Source: Adiantum capillus-veneris
Lineage: Eukaryota > Streptophyta > Polypodiopsida > Polypodiales > Pteridaceae
DNA: 64,000 bases
Direction: 5' to 3'
Assembly: GCA_014529385.2 (NCBI GenBank)
Contig: CM043963.1
Location: forward strand, 97,876,912-97,940,911
The notes below the pieces were generated by a model. That model made no database searches. It was not told where the DNA came from and worked only from the letters and a program-made list of their open reading frames with translations. Below are positions 24,406 to 37,259 of this stretch, piece by piece (position 1 is the stretch's first letter; the number at the start of each line of letters is the position of its first letter). Position numbers and translations under genes: made by a program.

Positions 24406-25056
24406 AAGAAGAAGGACATCAGATGTTACCATTGCCACAAGAAAGGGCACACAGAATCAGAATGCAGAAAGAAGAAGCGAGACGAGGTCACCAGGGAGAA
24501 ACAGACAGCCTCGACTGCAGCTGTAGCCTCTCACGAGACGGCGGGGACCGCTCTTGTCGCGACGATGGACCATGCTCTTGCTACATCGCACTCAGGTACT
24601 TGGGTTGTTGACAGTGGAGCCACCACTCACATGACTCCCCAACAGCCATGGTTTAGCTCTCTCAGGTAGACTCACAGGCAGACCATCACTATGGGTGACA
24701 ACCATGAGATTCCAATGGCTGGCACAGGTCAGATTACCCTCTTTCGTTTTACCTCAGACCCCAATTTCAGTTCACTGGAGGCGCTTTACGTTCCGGACAT
24801 GGCCTTCAACCTCCTCTCTGTGTCGAGTTTGGACTCTCAGGGAGTTGACATACACTTTGGGAGTGGCACAGTCACCATTTCTGATTCTACAACTGGTACT
24901 ATCCTTGCATGCGGTGAGCGCGATAGTTTCCTATACCGCCTCATTGCTCTTCTGTCTAGGACCACGGAGTCTTCTTCTCTAAGGCATGCACGATTTGGAC
25001 ATCTGTGTTATCAGCAGCTTCAGCAAGCTGCTAGGATCTCCATGGTGGATGGTTAA
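24340..25056 (+). pseudogene. Cop1 zinc knuckle, protease and pre-integrase
   Basis: A (AAG)n stretch encodes a lysine run (about 24376-24414) before the CCHC knuckle CYHCHKKGHTESEC. The protease active site is WVVDSGATTHMT near 24600. After a TAG at about 24667, YVPDMAFNLLSVSSLDSQG and LRHARFGHLCYQQLQQ follow; the last holds the two histidines of the integrase zinc site. Confidence 0.8.
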
Positions 25057-25059
25057 TCA

Positions 25060-25850
25060 GTGATACGCTCCTCATCACGCGTATGCGAGGCTTGCCAAAT
25101 GGGCAAGCAACACAGGGTTGCCTTTCCGAAGCAGGCATCCAACAGAGCTTCGGCACCATTTGCATTGGTTCACATTGATCTATGTGGCCCGATGAGCACT
25201 CCTTCATTTTCTGGCTCACAGTTTTTGCTTGTGCTTGTGGATGATTTCAGCAGATACACTTGGGCTTGGTTCCTAAAGCTCAAGGCGGAGGCTTTCAGTT
25301 TTGTTCGAAATTGGAAGACGATGGTTGAAAAGGAGAAGGACTTGCACGTCAAATGTGTTCACTCAGACAGAGGGGGTGAGTTCACCTCGAAGGACTTTGC
25401 ACAGTGGTGCAAGTCAGAAGGCATCCAGCGCCGGCTGACTACTCCTTACACTCCTTCCCAGAACGGAGTTGTTGAGCGGAAGAATCGGACTATCATGGAG
25501 ATGGCTCGCGCGATGCTTGCGCATGATTCTTTGCCCCGGGTTTACTGGCAGAGGCGTGCAACACGGCGGTTTACATTCAGAACCGTTCTCCTATCCATGC
25601 TTTGCAGGACATGACTCCTTATCAGGCTTACTACGGGCGCAAGCCCTCGGTCTCACACTTTCGAGTTTTTGGGTGTCCGGCCTTTGTCCATGTGCCAAAG
25701 GAGAAGCGACAAAAGTTAGACTTCAAGGCGAAGAAGCTCATCTTCCTGGGCTATTCACGAGAGTCTGACGAGTACCAGCTTTACGATCCTGACGCCAAGA
25801 CCACCACAGCTTGCCGTGATGTGACTTTCATGGAGCTCTTCAGCACACCT
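25060..25850 (+). pseudogene. Cop1 integrase
   Basis: CEACQMGKQ supplies the two cysteines of the zinc site. Catalytic D, D and E are visible in HIDLCGPM, HSDRGGEF and QNGVVERKNR. A shift near 25580 leads to YQAYYGRKPSVSHFRVFGCP and the C-terminal GYSRESDEYQLYDP. Integrase inserts the cDNA into the host genome. Confidence 0.82.
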
Positions 25851-26434
25851 GCAGAGGGGGCAGCATCCAAGCCTATACCTTGGGTCTATCAGTTGTGGAA
25901 AGCATTGTATAGACTGAAGCAGGCTGGACGACAGTGGTACCTCACACTTGACTAGTTTCTCGTGAAGCTGGGGTTACGGCGTACCTCATCAGATTCCAAC
26001 TGTTATGTTGTCTCTGATGGCTCTTGGTTGCGATAGTGATTGTCTATGTGGACTATCTCATTTTCAAAGGTTCTTGGACCAACAGGATCAAGTTGATCAT
26101 GAAAGCTATGGAGACGTGTTTCGAGATGACTGATCTTGGGCTTCTTCACTATTTTCTTGGATTCCAGATTTTCCTGACACCAGACGGCATCTTCTTTTCT
26201 CAGCGGAAGTATGCAAATGCTATCCTAGAGAGATTCCAGATGAAAGGCTGCAGACCGATTGGCACTCCTCTTGAGCCCGGAGAGAACGTATCGCTTCACG
26301 ATCCTTCCCCACGAATTGACTTGGAGCAGTATAGGAATGTCGTTGGCTGCCTCGAATGGCTGACTTATTCCCGACCAAACATTTGTTACACAGTTTCTGT
26401 CCTCAGTTCCTTCAACACCCGACCTCGTCAGTGA
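25851..26434 (+). pseudogene. Cop1 reverse transcriptase with large deletion and altered active site
   Basis: The frame goes from integrase C-terminal sequence straight into VYQLWKALYRLKQAGRQWY, so the linker and the N-terminal half of RT are deleted. The polymerase motif reads YVDYLIF, where copia RTs have YVDD, so the second catalytic Asp is lost. FLGFQIFLTPDGIFFSQRKY and EPGENVSLHD follow. Confidence 0.8.
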
Positions 26435-26990
26435 CATTGGTTGTGTGCCCAGCGTACTTTGCGGTACATCAGTGGCACCTTGGACCATGGTGTGTTCTAT
26501 GGTCGCTCCAAGGGTTGCACCTTACTTGGTTGGTGCGATTCAGATTGGGCAGGAAATCCAAATAGTCGACGCTCTACTACAGTAGTAGTTTCACACTCGA
26601 CTCGGGACCAATTTCATGGAGCAGTAAGCGGCAACCCACCATGGCGCTATCTTCTACAGTGGCAGAGTACAGAGTAGCTTGCTATGCTGCTTGTGAGGCC
26701 ATACGGCTACGGAGATTACTGGGAAAGCTGTGTTTTCCCCAGACTACTGTGACTCGTCTTTTGTGCGACAATCAGAGTTGCATTGCTATTGCCAAGAACC
26801 CTATCTTTCACGCTGGAGCCTCGTACAAAGCACATTGAGGTGCAGTACCATTATGTTCGGGAGCGGATTTTGGTTGGAGATCTTCATTTGGAGTATGTTC
26901 CTACAACGGACAATGCAACAAACATCTTCACGAAGGTTGTACCTCAGCAGACTTTGGCTTCTCACCTTCGACTCCTCTGTGTTGTCTCAG
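26435..26990 (+). pseudogene. Cop1 RNase H
   Basis: RTLRYISGTLDHGVFYG, GWCDSDWAGNPNSRRST, a shift, then MALSSTVAEYRVACYAACEA and LLCDNQSCIAIAKNP give the D, E and D residues of copia RNase H. EVQYHYVRERILVGDLHLEY and NIFTKVVPQQTL end pol. Confidence 0.8.
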
Positions 26991-27002
26991 CATCCGGTGC
27001 TT

Positions 27003-28304
<1,302 letters not shown>

Positions 28305-28538
28305 ACTAACTACGTTGCTGGCAGTCATGGTCTGAGATTTAGAATGATTCATTTTTTATGTAATTGATTTGTCATATGATGTCCTCTGATTTCATGTGCA
28401 GTGATGTGATTGTCATCTTTGTACAAGTGCTAGATGTGTCGTGTCTAGTGCGTCGGTACTTAGAGTCGGTGTCTGCTGAAATGGTTTATGGCCTTTGTCT
28501 GTTTTGCAGGCGTAATCGAGGGCGATTACAATTCTTTC
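28305..28538 (+). other. Gyp2 3' untranslated region, second part
   Basis: GTGCTAGATGTGT, GTCTGCT(G/A)A(A/G)ATGG and TTTTGCAGGCGTAATCG match 53230-53330 in order. Non-coding. Confidence 0.7.
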
Positions 28539-29088
28539 AAGACAGGGGTATGTCACAAACTGATGACGTGGCATGACCACTTAATAAGTTGCTTCCGAGG
28601 GGCCAAAAAGACACCTAGGCAAGCGAAGTACCTATTGACGTGGCTGTTGTATGGACGGCCGCGATTTGCGCTAACTGTTGTACGGATGGCCGCAAAACAC
28701 GTTGACTACTTACATGGCAGATCCGTATGGAATTTCCCCTTTTGGCGCTACTGGCCATTACTGGCAACTTTTGGATCATGACGTTTTTGAGTTTACATGC
28801 TTTTGGAGCTCTGCTTTTGGCATCCCTTGTAACAATAAATAAATCCCGAGGGTCTCACTTCTCAGAGCATTTGGACGCAGAGTCTAAGAGTGAGCACCCA
28901 CGGGAGTTGTACTTTGCACAAAGATTAATATAAAAGAAATACTGAAAGGGGCGCCAGTCTTTGGGGCCAATCTCTCTTGGCATGGAACAACACTAGGCCG
29001 TGTCGACTCTTGAATTGTGAAGTGTTTTGAAGTGAATCTCTTTTGTGTCGCGACAAAATCTAAACTTGGGGTGTCCAACTTTGTTACA
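28539..29088 (+). mobile_element. Gyp2 polypurine tract and 3' LTR (538 bp)
   Basis: CAAGACAGGGGTA precedes the LTR start TGTCACAAACTGATGACG at 28551. The LTR ends CCAACTTTGTTACA at 29088. The R-region word AAAGAAATACTGAAAGGGGC is at about 28933. The next base starts LINE-A sequence. Confidence 0.82.
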
Positions 29089-30092
29089 CCTCCCTTCCAG
29101 TACTCCCTTGATGCACCATCATTGTCTCTTACATGGGTCAAGATTACTAGACTCATTCGCCAGGACCTGACCCAGTTGGACACCAAGAGGACATGGATAG
29201 AGCCGACACACGAGTCAGGCACGAAGATGGCTTTCTATAGAGAGCATCTTCTTCAACTCACAGGGGATGGGTTTGTGATTCATCCCAGCTATATGGCTAC
29301 ACATCTATCTCATGGGTTACGTTGCATTGGTCAGATACTGACATCTTCACACCAGCTTGAGATTGAGACTGAGAGATTCAAAGGGATACCAGGAGCTAGC
29401 AGGATATGTCGCCTATGCCATATAGAGCCCGAGTCGGAGACACATTATATATGTCAAGGCATAGTGTATTACGAGATACGGGGTCGCTTCCACTGTCTAT
29501 TTAGAGAAGGCTTCGGACTCTTCTCGAGAGTCATGAGCTATCACGACCAGAGATGTGTTGGCCTGTATCTACTTGAGTTACACAGACACAGAGATAAATC
29601 ATAATTTATTGAGGAGATTTGGAGAGAGACAATCTCAGAGACAGATTACTGATTTCTTCACACCAAACACTGGACACATAGAGGAACAGCCACCACTACA
29701 AAGCTCAGCTCATACTCATACCTTCGGTACTCTCATTGACCGAGCATTGGAACTACGGAGATCGAGACGCCCACGACTGAGGAGAGGAGCTTCACAGCAT
29801 CAACGGAGACTACAACAGAGGATTCGAGCCATACTATCTCACCATCCGGAGTACAGATGAGGATGGATCCATCATCCGTTGTATCTCTCTCTTGTATTGG
29901 GCACCCATTGTATCAATGATCACACATACCCCACACAGTTCGAGCTAGTAGCACTTCTAGATTCATTTCAGTATTTCTTTTTTTGTACTTGGACACGATA
30001 CTAGATTCACAAGTTTGTAACGAATTGGTCTCATAGGTCATTTTGGCCTTTTGAAGACGTTAATATATCATTTCATTTCTCTCTCTCTCTCT
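29089..30092 (+). mobile_element. LINE-A copy c, 3' part with short (CT)n
   Basis: FQYSLDAPSLSLTWVKITRL, GTKMAFYREHLLQL and CRLCHIEPESETHYICQG (a Cys/His motif) run into FHCLFREGFGLFSRVM and the basic tail. This is the best copy of the ORF2 C-terminus. The 3' UTR ends GACGTTAATATATCATTTCA, then (CT)n at about 30079-30092. The 5' end abuts the Gyp2 LTR. Confidence 0.8.
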
Positions 30093-30706
30093 AATGGGGA
30101 GAGATAGAGTCCCACAGACACTTTATTGGGGTGAGATAGAGAGAGACAGTCCCAAAGACAGATTACAGATTTCTTTTCACTAGATATGGGACAGCCAGAG
30201 AAGCGGCCATCACTGCAGAGCTCGGCCCACAGTCATTCGACGGTGACCCATAGTTACCAGAAACGGGAAATTGGAACGGGGAACAGGAACGGCAACATGC
30301 ATGAAATGCCATTCCCTGTTTTGGATACTCACGTTTGAAACACGGAACGGAAATTGGGATGGGAAAGGGGACCGAGGACTTGAAAATGGCCATTCCCTAT
30401 AACTGTGATTTAATTTCGACCACTAGCAGCACTCTCATCGACCGAGCACTGGAGCTACGAAGATCCAGACGGCCACAATTGAGGAGAGGGGCTACACAAC
30501 ATCGACGGAGACTATAGCAGAGGATTCGAGCTATACTCTCTCAACATCCAGAGATGAGGATGGATTCTAGTAGTAGTATCTTTGTTCTAGTTCTTTCCTT
30601 TGTACCCAAATATAGTATTAGATTGAATATTTTGTAACAGATTGGTCTCATAGGTCATTTTGGCCTTTTAAGACGTTAATATAACATTTCATTTCTACGT
30701 TAACAT

Positions 30707-30710
<4 letters not shown>
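30093..30710 (+). mobile_element. LINE-A copy d, 3' end, (CT)n on both sides
   Basis: QRQITDFF-like sequence is interrupted at about 30238-30420 by an unrelated segment with repeated GGAACGG/GGGAAT words. IDRALELRRSRRPQLRRG and the standard 3' UTR follow. (CT)n lies on the left (30079-30092) and right (30711-30800). Confidence 0.75.
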
Positions 30711-30805
<95 letters not shown>

Positions 30806-30870
30806 CGAACGTTCTGCTTCAAACGCTTCCGCATCGTCAACTCTGACATGGTATCAGAGCCTTGGTGGAG
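30711..30870 (+). mobile_element. (CT)45 and U5 end of an L3 LTR with primer site
   Basis: After the CT run (30711-30800) comes CTTCCGCATCGTCAACTCTG, then ACA and TGGTATCAGAGCC (about 30852-30864), an LTR end plus initiator tRNA-Met primer site. The LTR matches 15543-15670. Its 5' part has been displaced by the LINE insertion. Confidence 0.75.
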
Positions 30871-31849
30871 AAACTGCGTCGTTGAGAAGCTCTGAAGATC
30901 CCCCCCCCCCCTCCCTTGCCGGCGGCGCCATCCACTTCCCCGTTTGCAACCAACGTTAGTATGATTGGCATAAGCTATTATAGCCAAGGAGGTTGTTCCT
31001 CCACAAACGTTGCCTATCAAAGCCCACTTCCCCTTTGCACCCTGCGTTTTAAAACGTTGGTGGCAGTGGGCGTTTTGCTCATCTCCCTCGCTGCCCTCCC
31101 TTCATCCCGTTGATCCAGTGCGCCATCCACTTCCCCTTTGCAACCGACGTTAGTATGATTGGCATAAGCTATTATGGCCCGGGGAGGTTGTTCCTCCACA
31201 TATCAAATGTTGCCTATCAGAGCCCACTTCCCCTATGCACCCTGCGTTTTAAAATGTTGGTGGCAGTGGGCGTTTTGCTCATCTCCCTCGCTGCCCTCCC
31301 TTCATCGCAAGTAGCGTCCTCCCTCCCCTAGCGTGCGTTTCGAAACGCAGCCCTTGACGGCGACACCTTGGCCCTCTTGTCGGCGACCCCAAAGTTCCCT
31401 CCTTCCCCTGGGCTTGAGTACAACTTAATTAATAACCAAAGCGGGCCGTTAACGGCACCATCACTTCGATGAACTGAAACCTAAGGAGTTTAAGCTCCTT
31501 ACGAAAATTAAGCAGGCCGTTAAACGAAACGATGACATATCAACAAGATTAACAAACTTTAAGCTGATAATGATGATGATTGGATTAACTGAGAAAAAGA
31601 GGGCCGAGGAGGGTAACAATGCGATCACTCTCTTTGTTCTCCTCTGATGCTCTTCAATCTGCATTAATTGCCGAAAAACTCTCCTCTCGCTGCCTTCTTT
31701 ATGTCCCTCCAATGCCGAGAGAGAATAAGAACAAAGTTTAGCCCTTCTTCCGCTTTCTTACATGCTTTAGTATCCTTCTTGAAGCTCGTAATGCCCTTAA
31801 GACCATCCTTAATGCTACCCGATGCAAAGAGTTCAAATTATGCGGCTTG
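30871..31849 (+). other. Leader of the L3-type element with tandem duplication
   Basis: CATCCACTTCCCC, AGTATGATTGGCATAAGCTA, GTTGTTCCTCCACA and CTCGCTGCCCTCCCTTCATC occur once at about 30930-31110 and again at about 31120-31305, a unit of about 190 bp. CGTTTTAAAACG words also occur in the other L3 copy. No coding region is seen. The Gyp3 LTR cuts it at 31850. Confidence 0.55.
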
Positions 31850-33199
31850 TGAAACCGGCCCGTAGGGCGGTAGACTTTACTTTAGACTTAAGGACACAGA
31901 TAAACTTTGCAAATAAAAACATGTAACCGGAATTGACACTTCAAACACACACGGCTTGGAAGCAAAAGCGCTACCAAGCAGACACCGACACATGTTGACC
32001 CCAAAGATTGGCGCCTCTTTCGGTATTTCTTTATTCTTAATGCAAAGAAACGATCCCATCACTTTCACCTAACTCCCACAAAGCTGTCCGGACCTGTCCA
32101 TGGCTGTAATTGCAGGTTTCTGACCCAATTTCGCCAACATATCAGCGCAAAATCCCTGTATGTCAAAAGTACACGTCTAGGACGCTTTTCCCTGCATTCT
32201 GGAAGCTTTACGGTGAGCTGCAGGTCAATTTCAGCGTGCTGTAATTTTCTGTTTTGCCACTGTTAGGTGCCTACAGCGTTGTACACGCATCCCAAGGCCT
32301 TTCCGAGGCTCCTCTGGCGATTCCCTGCACTTTCGGTGTGAAACCCTAAACCTGCAAAAAAAACACAGCAGGCTCTAATTCTCTGTTTTGGACCGTTTCG
32401 AGCCGAGAGAACACATCTACGCGTGTCTCAGATGCTTCCGCACGCAATAATACAGTTCCCCTTTGAATCGGACGAGTTTTAGCGCAAGAAAACTCTCCAA
32501 TTTCGCAATCCTTCGCAATGGAACTATGCGTACCTGTGGGAAATTAGCAATTAGCTAATCCGGTTCTTGTTGCCTTGGCAAACGAGCATAAACCCTCACA
32601 ACTGTACATGATCAACTGAGTAGCCCAGCTAGTGGGGCATTACCATATGTATCAAAGGGGAGAGACAGATACGCAAGAGCAAGTCATCGCGTTGCATGAG
32701 ACAAGGGAGAAGGCAAGCTTTCCATTAAAGCTGTGATCACCTGCACCCACTACTCTCCCACATATTGTAAAGCACAATGAGCTGCAAATCAGCCTCCTCT
32801 CTAAAATTGGGCACCCCCTCTTTTGCCTGAAAGTGGCGAATTGCTGCAGAACCGTCGTGTGTCCAGTTTGCCTCTATAGAGTTAATTCCTAGTACCCACC
32901 GACTTATAAGTGTAGCGAGGGGGCCTAAATGACTCTAAACTGAGCCTAGACACCCTTTTACTGCTTGGATTCCAGTGCCAGTCGGCCCGACCAACTCGTG
33001 GTGACAAGGCCTTCCCGTCTGCGGGTGAAACTCTTGGCCATCGTCGTTTCACACTTGCCACACTATGTCCGGCCATTTGTGACTTCAAAAAGGGGGTCTC
33101 AAAAATTAAATAAAAATCATCGAAAAGAAACCAACAACTAAGGTTAGCAGTTGCCACGTCCTCGTGACAAAAATTAGCAGTTGCCACATCCTCGTGACA
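31850..33199 (-). mobile_element. Gyp3 3' LTR, 1350 bp
   Basis: The plus-strand left end is TGAAACCGGCCCG and the right end TCCTCGTGACA. TTAGCAGTTGCCACGTCCTC-like sequence is doubled at the right end. The shared R-region word is at about 32010-32040. It belongs with the solo LTRs at 4573 and 43445. Confidence 0.85.
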
Positions 33200-33211
33200 T
33201 ACCCCCCTCTT
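33200..33211 (-). promoter_or_regulatory. Gyp3 polypurine tract
   Basis: The minus-strand sequence is AAGAGGGGGGTA, directly before the LTR start TGTCACGAGG. Confidence 0.8.
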
Positions 33212-33507
33212 GAAATCGCAAATGTCATCGATTGCATGCTATATATACATGCCATTGATGATCTTGTGTTGTTAGCACGCTTTTATCATTGCATGTACCC
33301 ACAAGAAAGGTCATAACACATAGATACAAATGACTTAAAGAGACCTTCATACTTTTGTCATTTCCATCTATAATAAAAGTGAGCATAATACCTTTAACAC
33401 TTGAAGAGCAATGCACACTTCTATTGCACCGAATCCGTATGTACATTTGATGTGCTAGCTCCATCATTACCCCTCCTTCGAACACGTTGGGTTGGGACAT
33501 ACGTAGG

Positions 33508-34370
33508 CTATAACCCAAAGGCCTCAAGGTAAAGCTGCAATACATTTGGTGACATTGACAGTTCATGCTCTTCCATCCACTTTGCATCCATAGGTGGATA
33601 GTTCTTGAACTTCACCAAATAGCGTCTTGCAACCTGTCCCTTAACTTTTCTTTCTTTATGTGTCAAAGTCTGCTCAGGAACCAAGATCTCATCAAGTTCA
33701 TCGACGTCTGGCTGATCCTCCTGTGGGATATCTTCTGGCACATCACCCACAAAGGGACTTAGAAGACTCACGTGAAACGCATTATGAATCGTCCAAGTGT
33801 CGGGCAATTTCAGCCCATAGTAACCCATGTTGGGCTTCAGAATTAACCCTTCCTTGCCCTTTATCTTCTTTAACCTTGCCTTTTCAAACCGTAAAAGTAC
33901 CCAATCACCAGGTGAAAACAGTAATTCACGACGGTGACAATCAGCAGCCCTTTTCTGCTTTGCCTGAGTCTTCTCCAAGGCAAGCTCAATCTTCTTATAC
34001 ATTTTATCCATGTTCTCAACATATCGATCTGTCTCAAGGATCTTGTCCTTTGTATGCAAAATGGGAGGAACATTTTTGCCACCTTCAACAATCTCAAAAA
34101 GTGCCTTGCTTGTGGACGAATGAGTCGTATTGTTGTACGCATACTCAAGCATAGCCAAATACTATTCCCACTTGTCCTTATTATCTGACACATAACATTT
34201 CAGCAGATCCAAGACAGTAGAATTAGCCTCTTCTGACTGTCCATCAGTTTGTGGATGAAATGAAGACGAGAACTTGAGTGTAGTGTCCATGTTCTCAAAC
34301 AATCCTCTCACAAAAAAACTCGTCATGCGAGAATCACGATCACTGACAATCGACTGTGGCATACCATGGT
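33508..34370 (-). pseudogene. Gyp3 integrase C-terminal half with chromodomain
   Basis: MPQSIVSDRDSRMTSFF and SSSFHPQTDGQSEEANS carry the second Asp and the Glu of the DDE triad. After one stop, MLEYAYNNTTHSSTSKALFE, SPGDWVLLRFEKARLKKIKG and [19 protein letters not shown] follow. The chromodomain reads LVPEQTLTHKERKVKGQV, then KFKNYPPMDAKWMEEHEL. A transposon sits between MPQ and the first integrase half. Confidence 0.85.
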
Positions 34371-35449
34371 TGTAAGGTGCAGCGGAATGAATGTTGAACT
34401 TTGCTCAAGATGAGTGCTCCGAACTGTGCTCAAGATTCCTTTTGTTCTTATGGAAGGGAGAGCCTTCCGTTCTTAGTGAGAGAGTACAACGAACACAAAC
34501 AAAGTGAATGGACACTGTGCGTGAAAGTGCATGAGACAGAGATAGAGAGAGAAGAGAATACGACACCAGAGACGTTGTAAAACCCTCCTTCGAAGGCCCC
34601 ACTCTCCTTGGCGAGAGTGGTCTACTATTGATTGCACAAACTGGTACAAAGTGGATGAAGGAGAATTGATGCAAGTCTAGGCTATGTCGATGTCGACGAC
34701 GGGGATGACGAGACCGACTCTATGGCTGAAAAACTCCGTACTTGCTCTGCTGCCCAAAAACGCCAGAAGGCTGAAATCTGATGAAGCCAAAAACGCTGGT
34801 TTAGGCTGAGATCTGCTGGCTGAAAACGCTGTTATAGGCAGCCAAAAAACTCTGATTGCTGTTGTTGAAAAACGCTGGCTTTGCTTGTCAAAAACGCTGG
34901 TCCATGCTGTGGGGTATGGCGATGCTACTAAGTGCTGAAAACGCTAGGGTGTTGGATTTGTGGGGATGAAGCTTTGCTGAAAAACGCCAGGGAGATGGGG
35001 GTCTTGCTTGGAGGAAAAACGCCACCAAGAGGGAAATGGTCTTGCTTGAGAGAGAGGGGGGGAACCTGCTACCCTTGGCCTGTGTTCTCCTTGCTCTTCT
35101 GCCAATTAGTGCTAGCGCTAGGTTTTTATTTATACAAACTTAGCAAAATTGCCCTACCTACTTACCAACAAAAGTCACTTAAAATAATAAGTGAAAAATG
35201 TCAAAATTAGGGAAAATAGGTCTATGCACTGTAAAAATGCTCCTGATGGGTTCTAATGGAAATCTAATGATCATGCTGTGTGCAACCAGAGGATATGCAT
35301 CTAATCTAAGTGCCTGGACATGCACGGTCTGCGAACAGACTCACAAAAGTGCCAGATCACTTCCTATTCTAAACTGATTTGACTGAACTGAACCCTAATC
35401 ATGCTGTAGCTTGTCCACGGACACATAGGGTTGGATGTGTCATGTGACA
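34371..35449 (-). mobile_element. 3' LTR of the gag-pro element
   Basis: Plus-strand ends are TGTAAGGTGCAGCGG and GTGTCATGTGACA. It is nearly the same as 38871-39948. It contains many AAAACGCTGG-like words at 34760-34960. Confidence 0.93.
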
Positions 35450-35450
35450 T

Positions 35451-35461
35451 CCCCTCCTTTT
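35451..35461 (-). promoter_or_regulatory. Polypurine tract of the gag-pro element
   Basis: The minus strand reads AAAAGGAGGGG, immediately before the 3' LTR. Confidence 0.8.
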
Positions 35462-36064
35462 CGAAGTGAGGTACTGGTACCGCACTGTATGGCGTCGAGG
35501 AAGATCGCCAATAGCATCCGGAATCCTGGAATGGACTCTTCGCCCGCCCACTCTGATGTGTGGGTCGTGCGGTACTTGAACTTCATAAAGGTCTGCAACG
35601 CTTGCTTCTTTGGGCCGCGCCGAAAGCGACAAAGTCTTCTCAGGCTCCTTCGATGCGTCGACTTCGTCTAGAGTCATGCTTCTTCCGTCTTCAAGAATCT
35701 CTACGGCTGAAAATTCCTGAAACCACTTCCAACACAAAAACATGAACATACACATTCGATGTACAGTGAGTGGAAAAAATCTTGTCTTCCTCAAAGACTG
35801 TGCATGCAATGTAGATGAACAAAGAGATGGAGTGCTAACCCGTTCACCACACACACGCAAACAATGAGATTGAATCTTGTCTTGTTGATCTAAATCAATC
35901 AATTGTGGCAACTCACAACGGAAATGCCCATGCTTGGTGCTCATACTTTCTTGTGCTCGTTCTACAAATGTGTTATGCCAAGGAAGAGACATGGAATGTG
36001 ACTTCCTTGAATGCATACTTTTCAGCTTTTCACGAACAATCCGCATGCATTCGTGCTCATTCAT
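35462..36064 (-). CDS. Open frame of unknown function in the gag-pro element
   Basis: A frame of 221 codons (36064-35399, its end running into the LTR) starts MNEHECMRIVREKLKSMHSR. It shows no RT, integrase or other known motif. It occupies the place where pol would be. It may be spacer with a chance open frame or an accessory protein. Words such as RSMTLDEVDASKEPEKTLSL look protein-like. Confidence 0.35.
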
Positions 36065-36938
36065 GAGTGAACGTGCTCAATGTACAATATGTCATCCTAG
36101 GAAAAGGGATCACATAAAGACGCTGACTAAAATACAGGAAACAATCACGAATGAAACAGTCGAACAATGCGTACTGACAAATCAATCGAACACATAGTAC
36201 TTCCTGTAAAGGGTCTTTGGACCTAGGCTCGAGAGCCAAGATCGGTTCTTCCTGATTGACCGAATCTACAATGAGGTTAGCTTCACTAGAGAAAGTATCA
36301 ACTAGCACATCATCCTTGCGAACAATCACAACATCTTTATCTTGCAAATCATTATGTTCGTGAGAAATCACATCTGGATCATCATGCAAATCATCATGCT
36401 TGTCTTTCAAATCATCATGCAAATCCTGTGTGTCATGCTTTGAAGAAGACGAGACCAAGAGAGTCCTTCTCTTGAATCCGCTCAATCTTCGCCTGCACAT
36501 TAGCAATGAGAGATGGAGAATGAACAACTTGCTCTCCACGAATGACAATGGGAGAGTCACTTTTGGCATTGAAAGTAAACGTATTTTCCGCCCAATCAAT
36601 GAGAGGGTTATGCTCACGAAACCATTGAATGCCCAAAATCATATCACATCTTGAGAGAGGAGAGACAAAAAAATTCTACAGAAAGCAGCTTGTTGAATTG
36701 TAAACAACACATTAAGGCACTCTTTCGTGATGAGAGAGCCCATACGGGGAGCGAAACCAAAGACCTCGAGAGGAGATTTCTGACTAGCCTCTAGGCGGGC
36801 TCTCTCAACAAGAGAGGGACTGATCACATCATGCATACTGCCTGGGTCAAACAATATGACAAAACGCTGCCCCGTCATATGACCATAACATTTAATGAGA
36901 GACTCATCAATGGGAGGGTCAGGAGAAACTTGGGGCAC
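36057..36938 (-). pseudogene. Aspartic protease of the gag-pro element
   Basis: RFVILFDPGSMHDVISPSLV (near 36860) is the catalytic site, with DPGS in place of the usual D-S/T-G. After a frame change near 36640, MILGIQWFREHNPLIDWAEN gives the second conserved half. It would cut the Gag precursor. The frame break leaves doubt whether this copy works. Confidence 0.75.
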
Positions 36939-37029
36939 AGTGTGTTGTCATTTATTGCATTGACAGAGGAAGTGGATTCTTTAGATTCATTAGAGTCAAG
37001 CTTAGGACATGTTCTTTTTATGTGACCCT

Positions 37030-37075
37030 TAATGTGACAATGAAAACAACGACCTTCCTTAGAATTAAGTGCTTT
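37030..37075 (-). other. CCHC zinc knuckle of the gag-pro element
   Basis: The minus-strand translation CFHCHIKGHIKRTC fits C-x2-C-x4-H-x4-C, the RNA-binding nucleocapsid motif. Confidence 0.8.
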
Positions 37076-37259
37076 GCTCTTCCGACGTGATGTATCCTCC
37101 TAAAATTCCTTGTGCTACCTTTTCATCTGGAGTGAGCTTAGGTTTAGCAATTGTGTTAACCTTACCCTTAAGTTCATTTTGACAGTTCTTTTCTGAGAGA
37201 CTATTGGAAGATTGGTTAGAAGAGTTACCTTTCTTACCATTCTTACCGTTCTGAGGGTT

